A stretch of DNA of 64,000 nucleotides from Branchipolynoe longqiensis (GCA_030323885.1 CM059190.1:82576709-82640708); one strand, 5' to 3'. Counted from the first letter of the stretch, positions 10,642 through 20,925 are shown. Translations and numbers: made by a program. The notes: generated from the letters alone by a model not told the origin.

Positions 10642-13600
10642 AATATATATATATGTACAGTAAAACCTCTCTAAATCGTCCGACCTTGGGACCAACTTTA
10701 ACTTTTAAGTGGTCCATTGAGGGAGGTGGTCGGTTCAGGGAGTTAGAATATGGTTTCAGTGGTCTTATTGGGACCTAAATAAAACGATTGATATAGGGGA
10801 GTGGTCGATCTGTGGAGGTGGCCGGTTAGAGAGGTTTTACTGTATATGCATTATGTTTATATATGTAAATAATTTTTGTTTGTTTGTTTGGATTTTACAT
10901 TCTATCAACATCTAAGATCATATCAGGACTGGCACCGCTATGTTGCAGTACACACATCTGACTACTTTATAGTACTTCGCCATCCGGGGACCAGCTGTTA
11001 GCACCATGACCTATTCAGTCATATTATCCTGATACTGAGCTTATCAGTCCTTGCCATATCCTAGTAATTCGGAAAGCCAGGTTAGGTAGCAACAAGTATA
11101 CATTTTGTAAGTCTTTGGTTTGACTCGACCGGGATTTGAACCCCCGACCTTTCGCACCGGACGCCAGACACAGGTCTTACGGATTAGGCAACACCTCTAG
11201 GAAATATGCAAGTGATCAATACAACTTCTGAGTAATGAGTACCAAGAACTGCCGGTGGTGGCGCCACCGTAGGCAAATGAGTGCCGCAGTGAATAGATCT
11301 GGGTCTGTTAGTGGACAATAACGGATCATAACAATAATAAGAAATAATAAGAAATTCCTCATACCGATGATTTTATACACGTATATAAATATACTAACTA
11401 TATATTTATATATATATGTCTGGAGGTGGTCTGGAAATTTGAGAAAAAAGGTGATACAAAATAGTGCATTCTGTTTCACTTTGAAAATATGCTTTAAAAA
11501 AAACATCTAAGCTAAAATGATTCTTTGGCGGGAGATTACAAATTAAAAGCGGGAAATCGGGAGATTGGGGTTATTTGGCTACATTTTCGGGAGATCTCCC
11601 GCCAAATCGGGCGACTTGTCTCGTCTGCTCTTGTGAGTGGGTTGGGGCACCCTTCTGAAGGCGCCCCACCTTGTCATCATGCAGAATACGAACCCATGGG
11701 TTCGAACCCTGGTCAAGTAAAACCAATGACTTAAAATTTAATACTTATCGCTTCCTAGCCTGGCACTCGGCATTATTAGGATAGGTTGATTGGCTCAGTG
11801 TCAGGATAATGTGACTGAGTGGGGTATCAGGTCATGGTGCTGGTGGCCTGGTCTCCCAGCACTATTAAGTCGCGTTGAGTGTGCACTGTCATTGATATGA
11901 CCATAGATGTTGCCAGGACGTAAAACTCCAACAACCCTTGTCATCCCCCAGATGTGCCCGGAGGTGGGTGAGACGCTGGAGGTGGCGGTGCCGACAGGCG
12001 CGTGTGGAAACGTAACTTGTAAGCCAACTCACTAATCCTACCGCTAATGACTGATCACCAGAATGTTAGCGCCACAAAGGGGACCAAAAAGGAGGGGATA
12101 TCCACAACAACCCCGTCCTTATACAGGGATGAAAGTGGTCTACGGGGGGAAAAAAGCGGAAATGCTGATATTCGCCCATAGGTTTAGCATTGTCAGAGAA
12201 TCACGGAAAATTCTCGGAAGTCGGGTTTCATATATATTGGTATACGCTGATAGTGCTGCGCCATTTGAAGCATGTATTAGTAGTGTACGCTGATAGTGCT
12301 GTGGCATTAGGAGTTATTTATTAATAGTAATAGTGTACGCTGATAGTGCTGCAGTGTCAGCACCACATATTACTATACGCTGATGGTGCTGCGGTATTGA
12401 AAAATCCCGGAAATCCGCGGAATCGCGGAGATCTTTCATCCCTGCTTATATGACCTTAGATGTTGCCAGGACGTAACACTCCAACAAATAAGCAAACCAC
12501 AATAGTAAAAAAACAAAAAACATGTGAAAATACATTTGAAATATTACCCCCAAAATAAAATAGACTTAGAAGAGTATATTGATGTTTTCCAGTTTGTTGG
12601 AGTTTTGCGTCCTGGCAACATCTAAGATCATATCAGGAGAGACGAAATATGGCGAGGATTGAATTAATTTGATTAATCATTCACCACCACCACTTCATGA
12701 GTTCTTCACAGTGTTATTTTGTTGTTGCACCAATAGCTGCGGACCAATAACTTGTAAGCCATTTAATTAATCATGCTGCTAATGGACGTATTCGACTGGG
12801 ACCTTTCCATTCTCAAAATTTAGGCTCCGCCCACCTGCGCAGTGAACTTGGTTTTTGAATGCAAAGAGGACTAGTTAAATGGCTTCAGTGGTTTCAGCCA
12901 ATCAGAACTGTTCTTTTCGATTGCAAATGGCTGCTGCCTATGGTGCCCGCCATTTGCGATCGAAAAGAACAGCTCTGATTGGCTGAAGCTACTGAATCGT
13001 TCAACCTTTCCATATCAGCCATGTTGAAATACACCACATGACCTTGTGGATGGAGCCACAAGACACATTTGAATTCACACTATTCACGTGTGACCTGATT
13101 CGGCATCAGAGTTTCATGAAGATTGAGTGATGATCAGATGCATTTCAGTAGGTAATGTCAACAAAGTCGCTCACCTTGGCTGCCAATCTTTTCTTAAATT
13201 CAAAATTACATAACTTTCTTAATATATATATATTTAATAAATATATTTGAACCTTTTAAAGCTTTTATTAATTTGTAATTACTAAGACTAGTTGTTTAAC
13301 TGTGTTGCACAGAACTATGCTGACAGTGCTACATTACATGATACCACCATAACTATGCAGACTTGAAGTTGACAGTCACATTGTAGCTAAAGAATGGGAA
13401 AATCACCATGCAAAGGTCACCCAATCTTCGTGAAAATTGGCCAATAGGTAGAAAACAGGTATGCAAAGATGAATATGGTAGTTTAAAAAATGAATACCCT
13501 CAAATTTGAGTGATTTTGAAAGGTATTGGTCGATGAAAAATTATTCACATTACTTTACATATAGCGGCACCTCGCAGACGTGTACTTGGCCTCGGTCTGG

Positions 13601-16600
13601 TTTCAACATGGCCACGACGTGAATAGTGTGAATACTATGTATAGAAACCCACTTCCGGTCCCAGTCTAATAGGAATTTGTAAAGAAATATTTTGATATTC
13701 GCATGGAAAGGCCCAGTCGAATACATCCATTGAGTCATTGACATACTAATAACAATAACGAACTAACAAGAAATAAAACCACCAAAATAGAAACGATTCA
13801 CTTCAATAGCGTTTCTCAAGGGTGGTACCAGAAATGCTAATTGGAATAATAATAATAATAATAATAGTAAATATGAAGCCATCTAACTTGGCCTTATGAA
13901 TATAACCGATATTTTAATTTAAGTCAGATTTGTTGAACCTTTCTGATGTCTATGGTGTTAACATTATTTTTAGCATGTATGCAAACATTAATTTAACTTT
14001 TTTTCCCCAGCTCAAATATATACAAAATTGGCCATCTACTTCAAACTATCATAAGGTAGATTATAGCGATCAGCCGAATATATTGAGCTTAAAATACGGC
14101 AGAAATTTAAACATCATGGGGCTAGACAAATTTCATTACCATCATGGTCATTTTCACCATCACCACAACCACCATCATCACTGTCACCATTGTCATCATC
14201 ACCCCCATCATCATCATCATCATCAATCCTTTAACCACAAGGGTCATTGGGGCACCACAAATGATGTTGCAACCAGTTTTCTTCATTTTCCTCTGTTCTT
14301 CACTGCCCTCTGGGACTTGCACTCCAGGCCTGTCCAGTCCATTTCCCAATGTTGTCTTCCGACCTCTTCCATTGTCTCACTTTTCTTTGCCCTTTCACCG
14401 TGCCTTGCAAGTTGGTTTTGGCCAGACCTGAATGAATGGGAAATATGGCCACTATAAGATATGGCGATTATTCATGTAACTTGTAAGTAACACCAAAGGC
14501 CCTATAATACTAAGATGGCTCACTCAGCCTGTACTGTGCAATCAAAATGATCAAACCCACCACTTGGTGCGCTGGCTGTTCTCTTGGTTAAACAGTTGCT
14601 ATATTATATGTATAAATGTATATGAATGTGAAAGATGTGTGATGATGGCGATGCTGATGATGCTGCTGATGATGATGTGTATTTGTTCATAGCAATTTCA
14701 TATTGATGTGTATTCATACTTACCTGTCTCATGTATAATATAATTGTATGTATTTACATGTGAAACACCAACCAGCAGCCGGGCTGATCAAACCCACCAC
14801 AAGGTGGCACTGCGAAATGTACATTACCATGGGAGAGATAGGGAGTGAGCCGTCTTAGTATTATAGGGTCTTTGGTGTTACCAAATGTAAATGTTATCAT
14901 GTACGACAAGACGCACCACTCAGCACTTCCATACAGGAATTTCTTAAATAATCATGCAGTGCTGCCACCCAACATTAAACAAGGCAATTGGACAAGTCCA
15001 CTAGCCCAGCCTGACTACTGTACCATTGAAACAAGGGGACAGGTTTCCTAGCCCACCCTGACTGCTGTACCATCAAAGACAATGTATGGCAATTATAGTC
15101 AATTAAATCAGATATATCAGTTATATCAATTATATAATATTATAGAATTATTATTCAATTATAGCGACAAGTATAGCAGGATATACACCGTCTAAATATA
15201 CCATTTTAATTGCTATTTAATGTGCACCTTGTTTGCCATGGGATGGCGCCACTACATCTGTATTTCTAAGGAAAGCGCTAAGTGGCATGTCTTGTCATAC
15301 ATTGTCTTTGGTAGCACCTATTTAAATGAGATGACCTTTGACCCCTGGCGCGTGACCTCTAGCTGGCCTCATTGCCCGCTCCATGGGCCTGCCTATCCGG
15401 TTGGTGACGACTGTCAACTCCAATGACATCGTGGCGCGCACTGTCAGTAAAGGTGACTTCTCTGTGACACCCGCTGTCATACCGACAATCGCACCTGCCA
15501 TGGACATCCAGGTGAGACCGACTGACGTCATCATTTCCCAAATGCCCCAGATAATGAAGAGCGGCGCTTAGATAAGCTCAGTAAGGCAGAAGTACTTATA
15601 GTCCTCCCCCCCCACCCCCCCTCCGTCTTAGGTCAAGTCGTGCACTTTGTGATACAAGTATAGGATTTGGTACATGGTTGTTATCAAATTGACTAATAAT
15701 AGTTTATTTATAGTTGCATAGTCCGATGGTTTTGAGTTTCTGTCATTTTTATGAGGTAACAATATTAAATTGATTGCTATTCTCTACCTGACTTCAGTTT
15801 GAAGTAACTTTCATTTTAAATGGCAACCTTTTGAGATATTTGAAATGCATACATGACAAATTAATTTCTGCAAGCATGCCAAAATTCTATCACCGTAGGC
15901 TTCTGCAGTAATAGGTTCTATTAACTTGACCCACTATTCCCTCCTATGGGACAACAAATGCTTAATAAGTGCATCAGTACATAAGTTAGATATGTAGAAT
16001 CAAATTTAGATAATTGTCTTGCTTTTGAAAATTTGATGCTTCATCGGACTATGCAACTTTAAAATTGCATACTCAGATTAAAGCATGTCATTTTTAAAAC
16101 CTAAGCACTAATTTAGATTTCCTTCTCCATATATAAAATACTAACTACCAAAATAATATATATATATTATTAATATATATTATTGAATAACTGCTGTTGG
16201 GTACCAACATAATATTTACATATATATTATTTTGGTAGATAGTATTTTATTCTTTGGAATAATACACTGGTCATCTACCCATAGACACTGTTAGCCATTT
16301 AGCCATTTACACAATTCATTTCAATGATGACTAAAGTAGGAACTGAGAATGTGATGAATGATGATAGATGTGTATTGGAACTTTACGATTGATGATGGTG
16401 GTTGGAGACCGTCTGTGAAATGTGTACCTGAGATCAAATAAGTGTATCTGAGATCTAATTGCTCTATCCTGATATAACCTTAGATGTTGCCAGGACGTAA
16501 AACTCCCAAACCAATAAACTCTAATTTCCCGTTCTCTACTCAGCTACCCTATAACATGGAGCGCCTGTTCTACCTCCTGACTGATGGCGACACTCGACAG

Positions 16601-19600
16601 GTGGCAGCACTCATGGACGATATGGAGGTCAACAGACGTATTGTTGTGCCCAAGGTCATACATGAGAAGGTGACGTCACACTCTAATTACCCGTTCTGTA
16701 CTCAGCTAACATATAACATGGAGCGCCTGTTCTACCTCCTGACTGATGGCGACTCTCGTCAGGTGGCAGCACTCATGGGCGATATGGAAGTCTACAGACG
16801 CATCGTTGTGCCCAAGGTTACATATGAGTGATTCATTGATTGATGGTTCCTTTACACCATGCCAGCAAGCCATATTCATGGCAAGAATTGTTTGTTTTGT
16901 ATTCAACCATCGCCTTTACATATAATGTAAAAGCATACAATCAGTTATGTGTCAAGAGACACTTACAAATTAAAAAAACTCACAATCATATAATTTGTGG
17001 TCAAGGTAAATAAAATAGATGAAAGAAGGTCACACATGAGAAGGTAAGGTCACAGTGCGCATTGGAAAAGTGATGCTTGTGTGATGAAGTTGATTCTCCG
17101 CACTCCAACCTCGGAACTGAAAGAATAGAAACAAACACCAGAGTGTCGGCTGCCATCTTGGTTCCCCCAAGCGATCAGGTGCTTAGTCAAGGAATGACTT
17201 GACGCGTTTGCCAAGGGCTCTAAACGTCGCATAGTCTGATGGTTTGGATTTTCTGTAATTTTTTTAGATAAATATATTTTGGTGAATTTTATAATCGACC
17301 TTACTGCATAGTCCGATGGTTTTGAGTTTCTGTCATTTTCTGAGATAACTAGATTAGGGTGATTATTATAATCTACCTTACTTGATTTTGTTGTTGTTTT
17401 ACGTCCTAGCAACATCTAAGGTCATATCAGGACGGGTACCGACTTCTGACAGTGCACACTCATGGCAACTTTATAATTCTGCCCCACTGGAAGATCAGGC
17501 CGCCAGAACCATGACCTGATATCCCACTCAGTCACATTATCCTGACACTGAGCCAACCAGTCCTTGCCCTATTGAAATAATGCCGAGCACCAGGCTAGGA
17601 AGCGACAAGTATAAATTTTTAAGTCATTGGTTTGACTCGACCCACGACCCCACGATCTACCAACACGGGAGACGGGCCCTCTAACTCATTCGGCCATCCC
17701 ATCTGGTCACCTTACTTGAAGTACCTTTTGAGATATGTTGAGTGCAAACATGCATAATTACTTTTGGCAAGCACACCGAAACTCTGACACCATTGGCTTC
17801 TGCAGTAGCAGATTCTATTAAATTGCCTCAGTATTCCCTTCTGTGTGGCAACAAATGTCTAATAAAGTGCATGAGTATCTAAATTGGATATGAAGAATAC
17901 AATCTAGATATTTGTTTTGGTTTTGAAAATTTGGTTTCATCAGACTATGCAGATTTAAGTTAGAAGTAACCATTGAGGTAAATGGCTAACCATTGAGATA
18001 TTTGAACTCTCAATTTGAGTAATAGACGATTTCCACAGAGCACATGCGCAGTGAGCTTTCAGCCACATTAGTTATTCCACTGCCATCAGAGGGTGGGTTA
18101 ATTGTTGAAACCTGCTTTGTGGAAATAATTTATTACTCACCTTGGCGCTGAGAAAAAAAAAAAGAAAAAAAAAAGTGATTTTGCGTTTGACTTTGTTGCA
18201 GATGCAGGAGTGCTTCGCGACTTGTTCGGTGGATGATGCCGGGATCAGGGCGGCAATGGCCCGGTGCTGGGAGGTGAACCGGTACATGCCATGTCCACAC
18301 ACGGCCGTGGCAGTCAAGTACCACTACGACAACAAGTGAGTAACTTCAGTCTCTACGGTGACCTGGCAACAGTGAGTGGGTGAACACTGGCAGCAGGTTT
18401 AGGTGCCATGTACCGACATCAGCTAGGAGTCTTGTACGCTGTCGTGGTGGCTTTTTAGTACTGCCGCACGGTTTTGTTTGTTGTTTTACATCCTAGCAAC
18501 ATCTACGGTCGTATACTTGTAAAATTGATACTTGTCACTTCCTAGATTGGCACTCAGCATTACTAGGGATATCGAGTGTTAGTGCTGGCGGCTTAATTTC
18601 CCAGTGGGGCAGCACTATAAAGTCGCCAGGAGTGCGCACTGTCCCAAGTCGGTACCCGTCTTGATATGACATTAGATGTTGCCAGGATGTAAAACTCCAA
18701 CAACCAACCAACCATCTATGGTCATTTCAGGACGGGTACTGATGGGTGACAGTGCACGCTCATTACAACTTTATAGTACTGCCCCACTTGGAAATCAGGC
18801 CGCCATCACCATGACCCAGTATCCCATGGAATCACATTATCCTGACACTGAGCTAACTAGTCCTTGTCCTATCCTACGAGTATCAATTTTGTAAGTCGTT
18901 GCTTTGACTCAGCTGGGATTCAAACTCCCAAACTCCCGCATAGGAAGCCTGCACTCTACCGATTCAGCCATCGCGTCCGGCCCGCCTCCCGTTCTGGTAT
19001 GTCGTGGGATTCGAAGCTTGGCCGAATTAAACCAATTGCTTAGAAATTGTCACTACCTAGCCTAGTGCTTGGCATTACTATAAATACTAGGATAGGGCAA
19101 GGAGCAGTGGAATGAGGAAGACCGATTGTCCACGATTGAAATTTCCCCTGCTTAATCAACTAACGTACACAAACACAACAAAAAATGTGTGCTATTAGTA
19201 GCCGATACCTGTCATGATATAACTGTAGATGTTGCTAGGATGTGAAACCCCCGATACGCATCCAAGGAACACACACACTGATGCCCTGGTCACATCCACG
19301 TTAGTGAACGTAGTTGAACGTAGGTGAATGTAGAGGAGGCTAATGTGGGTCAAACGTGGTGTAAGTATGTTGAACTACGTTGAAATATGTTAAGGTACGG
19401 CAGGTTTTGGTACGGATAAATACGTTATGGTATTGATAAATACGTTATATTACGGTTAAATACATTATGGTATGGATGTCGGTATGTTCAACTACGTTCA
19501 ACTATGTTAGCCTCCACTACTTTCACCTACGTCCACTAACGGCTATGTGACCAGGGCTTCGTCCAAGTACGCTAGAGCACACTAGAGTATGCTAGATTAT

Positions 19601-20134
19601 GCTAGAGTATGTTACATCACGGATGCAAATTCAGCCCCTAACGTAGCACTGTTTTGAACATGTCCAAAGATTAAAGCGGAACAGCCCACGCACGTAATTA
19701 CCAAGGAGAAGTATGGATGCCGGTACGTTCAACTACGTTCAACTATGTTCAACTTTGTTAGCCTCCACTTCGTTCAACTATGTCCATTAACGTGTATGTG
19801 ACCGAGCCTTTAGACAGCTTTGCAGGATTCTTTCCACGACTCGATGTGAACAAAAATAGAAGAATTACAACAACAAAAAGACGAAGAAGTTAAACCTGAT
19901 TTAACTTTTTCTCTTTCCCACAGAACCCCGATGAAGAGGCTCTGCCTTGCCACCGCCTCGCCTGCCAAGTTCGAGGAGGCCATCTTGTCAGCCGGCCTGC
20001 CCCCGCAGCCTGCCCCGACGCTGACCAGCCTGCGCGACTTGCCCACCCGCTACATGGACATGCGCAGTGGCGAGGACTGGGAGCAAACGACGCGTGACGT
20101 CATCAGAAACATCTCGGCGCGCTGGGCGGCATGA
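5447..20134 (+). CDS. THNSL2: Threonine synthase-like 2, eight recognised exons
   Basis: Exons: 5447-5669, 6415-6609, 7386-7538, 11952-12018, 15363-15511, 16544-16669, 18202-18335, 19924-20134. All have GT/AG borders with matching phases, except across the gap between 7538 and 11952. The conceptual protein follows animal THNSL2 from the first residue (MKYTSTRG) to the C-terminal [17 protein letters not shown] block. Known family: fold-type II PLP enzymes; the mouse enzyme acts as a phospho-lyase on O-phosphohomoserine and O-phosphothreonine rather than making threonine. Visible motifs are AFKDLALS (PLP Lys), TSGDTGSAA and PTGACGN. The first ATG in frame is at 5405, but 5447 aligns with the family start and is preferred. 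About 50-55 residues expected between exons 3 and 4, including the family's SINW-type motif, are not found. The gene may therefore be defective here, or the exon may be too diverged for me to see. Confidence 0.88.
5836..5935 (+). repeat. Dispersed repeat fragment (tttttattc..tcttccagcc)
   Basis: The phrase tttttattcatctgaatac ... gctcttccagcc recurs at 20148-20235 and more weakly at 7877-7945, always near THNSL2 exons. The family is unknown. Confidence 0.5.
6415..6609 (+). CDS. THNSL2: THNSL2 exon 2
   Basis: Acceptor CGAAACAG, donor GTCG|GTACGC, phase 1 to phase 1. Encodes [17 protein letters not shown], then [20 protein letters not shown] with the PLP-binding Lys in AFKD, then HVTILVG, which leads into the next exon's TSGDTGSAA. 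Confidence 0.93.
7386..7538 (+). CDS. THNSL2: THNSL2 exon 3
   Basis: Acceptor TTGAAAG, donor AGGG|GTGAGA. Encodes [37 protein letters not shown] and DNVHVF. A MITE begins only about 25 bp after the donor. Confidence 0.92.
7563..7787. mobile_element. MITE, GAGTTCAGGYGCAAAACC family, copy 1
   Basis: The left end atgaagagttcaggtgcaaa and its complement at the right (ttttgtgcatgaactcctca) bound about 225 bp. Related copies lie at 25508-25751, 28951-29115 and 44796-45042. Confidence 0.7.
7950..8284. mobile_element. Harbinger-type MITE (TGTCACACC ends), copy 1
   Basis: Ends AGCGGCTGTCACACC and GGTGTGACAGGGCCT, flanked by TTA on the left and TCA on the right (a TTA duplication with one change). 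The interior shares the phrases 'accggactttg' and 'cggtttct' with 40163-40606. Confidence 0.7.
8508..9128 (+). repeat. 204-bp tandem repeat, three copies
   Basis: The anchor CGGCCATTGACAATGCACTG starts at 8508, 8712 and 8916 and in degraded form at about 9120, a constant step of 204 bp. Each unit contains tattcaaaattaatagaaat and ends ttcttctgtatgaagattgc. The reverse complement of this unit forms a second array at 22935-23850. Confidence 0.9.
9236..9961. mobile_element. Harbinger-type MITE, 726 bp, TAA target duplication
   Basis: Ends AGCCCCAGTCATACC and GGTGTGACTGGGGCT are perfect but for one base, flanked by TAA at 9233-9235 and 9962-9964. The interior is full of degenerate CCGGACTA/CCCCGGA words on both strands, which explains several overlapping chance ORFs. 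Confidence 0.88.
9976..10303 (+). mobile_element. tRNA-derived SINE, full length
   Basis: Head GGCCAAATCGGTAGAGCGC (A-box-like) and GAGTTCGAATCC (B box), then the shared body (tagcctggcgcttggc, ggactggttagcacag). The 3' module is cctgatatgaccg...aagatgtaa, with a tail of ACAAAC units. It starts 12 bp after the MITE that ends at 9961. Confidence 0.88.
10461..10610. repeat. Perfect long hairpin with (TA)n core
   Basis: About 47 bp on the left (from tatattatgtatacatatag through the phrase gttccccttagggctatgac) are repeated exactly in reverse complement at about 10563-10610. The arms are separated by about 50 bp of alternating TA. Confidence 0.88.
10658..10842. mobile_element. Pogo/Tigger-like MITE, 185 bp, TA duplication
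   Basis: Ends CAGTAAAACCTCTCTAA and TTAGAGAGGTTTTACTG, each flanked by TA. This is the standard layout of pogo-type elements. A related, disrupted copy is at 38472-39118. Confidence 0.85.
10877..11203 (-). mobile_element. tRNA-derived SINE, full length
   Basis: Reads tail first on the plus strand (tttgtttgtttggattttac, caacatctaagatcatatca). It ends with the complement of the B box (gggatttgaacccccgacc) and a degraded A box. Confidence 0.85.
11640..11939 (+). mobile_element. tRNA-derived SINE abutting THNSL2 exon 4
   Basis: The head is poor (gggttcgaaccctgg near 11700 is the B box). The body and 3' module are typical and end taaaactccaacaaccc. The exon 4 acceptor AG is at 11950-11951, so the tail supplies sequence immediately before the splice site. 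Confidence 0.82.
11952..12018 (+). CDS. THNSL2: THNSL2 exon 4
   Basis: A small exon coding [20 protein letters not shown] then VT. The PTGACGN loop corresponds to the glycine-rich phosphate-binding loop of the family. The donor was chosen as ACTT|GTAAGC rather than the weaker GT seven bases earlier, because only this choice joins in frame with exon 5 and keeps the family spacing. A SINE tail ends about 10 bp before the acceptor. Confidence 0.85.
12448..12490 (+). mobile_element. SINE 3' module fragment
   Basis: Only the end module (tatgaccttagatgttgcca, ggacgtaacactccaacaa) is present. I could not assign a clear target duplication. Confidence 0.7.
12592..12645 (-). mobile_element. SINE 3' module fragment, inverted
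   Basis: Reads gttggagttttgcgtcctgg then caacatctaagatcatatca. This is the same module as 12448-12490 on the other strand, about 100 bp away. Confidence 0.7.
12785..13732. mobile_element. MITE with ATTCGACTGGGACC ends, ~950 bp
   Basis: The left end GACGTATTCGACTGGGACC and the right end GGCCCAGTCGAATACATCC match the ends of the short element at 3026-3198. It contains a hairpin at about 12897-12986 whose arms read gaactgttcttttcgattgc and its complement around a GCCATTTGC centre. A related hairpin is at 61313-61412. Confidence 0.7.
14122..14228. repeat. (CAT/CAC)n trinucleotide-rich block
   Basis: Repeated CATCAC/CATCAT units. They create a poly-His chance reading frame and, on the other strand, a Met/Val-rich one. 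Confidence 0.85.
14494..14874 (+). mobile_element. MITE, CAAAGRCCCTATAATACTAAG family, copy 1
   Basis: Ends CAAAGGCCCTATAATACTAA and its near-complement TTAGTATTATAGGGTCTTTG enclose 381 bp. The interior includes gatgatga repeats and ccaccttgtgg-like sequence. Further copies: 38536-38905 (same orientation) and 42015-42393 (inverted). Confidence 0.85.
15363..15511 (+). CDS. THNSL2: THNSL2 exon 5
   Basis: Acceptor CCTCTAG, donor CCAG|GTGAGA. Encodes [20 protein letters not shown], then NDIVARTV and GDFSV and ends at AMDIQ, as in the family. The phase joins exon 4 (phase 1) and exon 6 (phase 0). Confidence 0.92.
15713..16062 (+). mobile_element. MITE, TTGCATAGTCCGATGG family, copy 1
   Basis: The left end gttgcatagtccgatggttt and the right end catcggactatgcaac are mutual complements. 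The interior (tttgagatatttgaaatgca ... aagcatgccaaaattc) recurs about ten times in the window. Confidence 0.85.
16466..16515 (+). mobile_element. SINE 3' module just upstream of THNSL2 exon 6
   Basis: The sequence cctgatataaccttagatgt then tgccaggacgtaaaactccc ends about 30 bp before the exon 6 acceptor, in the region where a branch point would be expected. Confidence 0.75.
16544..16669 (+). CDS. THNSL2: THNSL2 exon 6
   Basis: 42 codons from [12 protein letters not shown] to VIHEK; acceptor CTACTCAG, donor AAG|GTGACG. PYNMER is the family motif that follows AMDIQ. A degraded second version follows 162 bp later. Confidence 0.92.
16706..17043 (+). pseudogene. THNSL2: THNSL2 exon 6b: tandem duplicate broken by a 197-bp insertion
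   Basis: A second copy of exon 6 with its own acceptor (GTACTCAG) codes [20 protein letters not shown] through IVVPKV and then hits TGA. The exon is split by an insertion at 16829-17025. The bases on its left, AAGGTTACATATGAG (16814-16828), and on its right, AAGGTCACACATGAG (17026-17040), are a target-site duplication with two mismatches. After the insertion come the final AAG and a good donor GTAAGG at 17044. Before insertion it would have been a full 42-codon alternative or tandem exon. As it stands, inclusion would truncate the protein. Confidence 0.85.
16829..17025 (-). mobile_element. Retroposon with (TGAT)n tail inside exon 6b
   Basis: The insertion starts tgattcattgattgatggt and continues cctttacaccatgccagcaa, matching the end of the elements at 38979-39063 (TGATTGATTGGTGGTTGCTT) and 33702-33728. 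The A/T-rich TGAT tail lies at the left, so its sense strand is minus. A 15-bp duplication brackets it. Confidence 0.75.
17226..17958 (+). mobile_element. MITE, TTGCATAGTCCGATGG family, interrupted by a SINE
   Basis: Two left ends (17226 and about 17305) are followed by one interior and a right end at 17941-17958. A minus-strand SINE splits it at 17386-17708. Confidence 0.8.
17386..17708 (-). mobile_element. tRNA-derived SINE with 11-bp target duplication
   Basis: A full-length copy from tttgttgttgttttacgtcc to the complement of the A box (actcattcggccatccc). ACCTTACTTGA is present at 17375-17385 and 17709-17719. This shows that the family inserts by target-primed reverse transcription. Confidence 0.9.
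18202..18335 (+). CDS. THNSL2: THNSL2 exon 7
   Basis: Acceptor TTTGTTGCAG, donor AACAA|GTGAGT. Encodes [20 protein letters not shown], then [20 protein letters not shown]. The CPHTAVAV block is characteristic of threonine synthase C-terminal regions. Ends in phase 2. Confidence 0.93.
18476..19255. mobile_element. Cluster of four SINE copies in both orientations
   Basis: In order: a minus tail (18476-18520), a plus body and tail (18513-18706), a minus copy down to its head (18710-18982) and a degraded plus copy (18985-19255). It lies in the last THNSL2 intron, between exons 7 and 8. Confidence 0.78.
19283..19813. mobile_element. MITE, GCCCTGGTCACAT ends, with a second right end
   Basis: The left end GCCCTGGTCACATCCACGTT is complemented at 19540-19557 (ATGTGACCAGGGC), giving about 275 bp. 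A second similar right end occurs at about 19795-19813. The interior is made of AACTACGTTCA/TGAACGTAG variants. Confidence 0.65.
19924..20134 (+). CDS. THNSL2: THNSL2 exon 8 (terminal)
   Basis: Acceptor TTTCCCACAG. Encodes [20 protein letters not shown] through [13 protein letters not shown] and stop TGA at 20132-20134. The length and end match the family C-terminus. Confidence 0.93.
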
Positions 20135-20147
20135 GGACACGGTCACA

Positions 20148-20925
20148 CTTTTTTTGTTGTTCAAGTGTTTTTATTCTTCTGAATAACACGTTATCAGTGC
20201 TAATGCACTGGTCTTCCAGCCCCAATGACAATTGCCTGTACACAGTAAACAAATTTACAACAATATATAGATAGACAATTACAGGGAAATAAGCAAAACA
20301 TTGGTACATGAATGATAGGTAAAGAACAAGATAAGAGAAACATATACGGGCAGGTAACTATGTTAGACTAGTATGGTAAGCGTTAGTAGGGGCACAGCGC
20401 ATTCTGCGCACAGCGGCCAGACCGGCATTGTGGACGGAAATCGGGGCTCTTTGTTCTGTTCTTAACAATTTGACTAATATCACACTTGCGGGGCACCAGC
20501 GTTCGAATGCATGTAGCATCACTTTCTTTCAAATGCAAGCAAAGGTCTGTGCGGAGAGATCTGCTATTGCATTAAATACCTGATGAAACACTGAAGGTGC
20601 AGAGACACTCACCAGCGCAGCTTTAGTTATTAATATAGCTTTCGTGTATTCAGTACTGAAACCAAAGAAGTAGTTGCAGAATTACAAGGTAAATAAAAAA
20701 TAAATTACAAATGTTGACTATTTACAAAACATAGACTAAAACCAAATACAAATATTAAAATATTGGGAACTCCCCGATTTTATACCACAAACATGTTTAC
20801 AGAAATTATTGATAAAGGAAATCAATCCATATGGATTATGACGACTACTGCACAGCAGTGAAAACAAAGTTCACGCACTTAGCCGTTATGAGCAGAATAA
20901 ACAAACGATCACTAAAAAAAAGAAA
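20148..20925. repeat. Dispersed repeats downstream of THNSL2
   Basis: 20148-20235 repeats the segment seen at 5836-5935. 20668-20925 (including gaaatcaatccatatggatt and gccgttatgagcagaa) recurs at 27885-28085. Nothing coding is seen in the 300 bp between them. Confidence 0.55.

Noticed and set aside
13930..14457. 175-codon His-rich ORF
   Set aside because: It is produced by a CAT/CAC trinucleotide block in a THNSL2 intron; there is no similarity outside the repeat.
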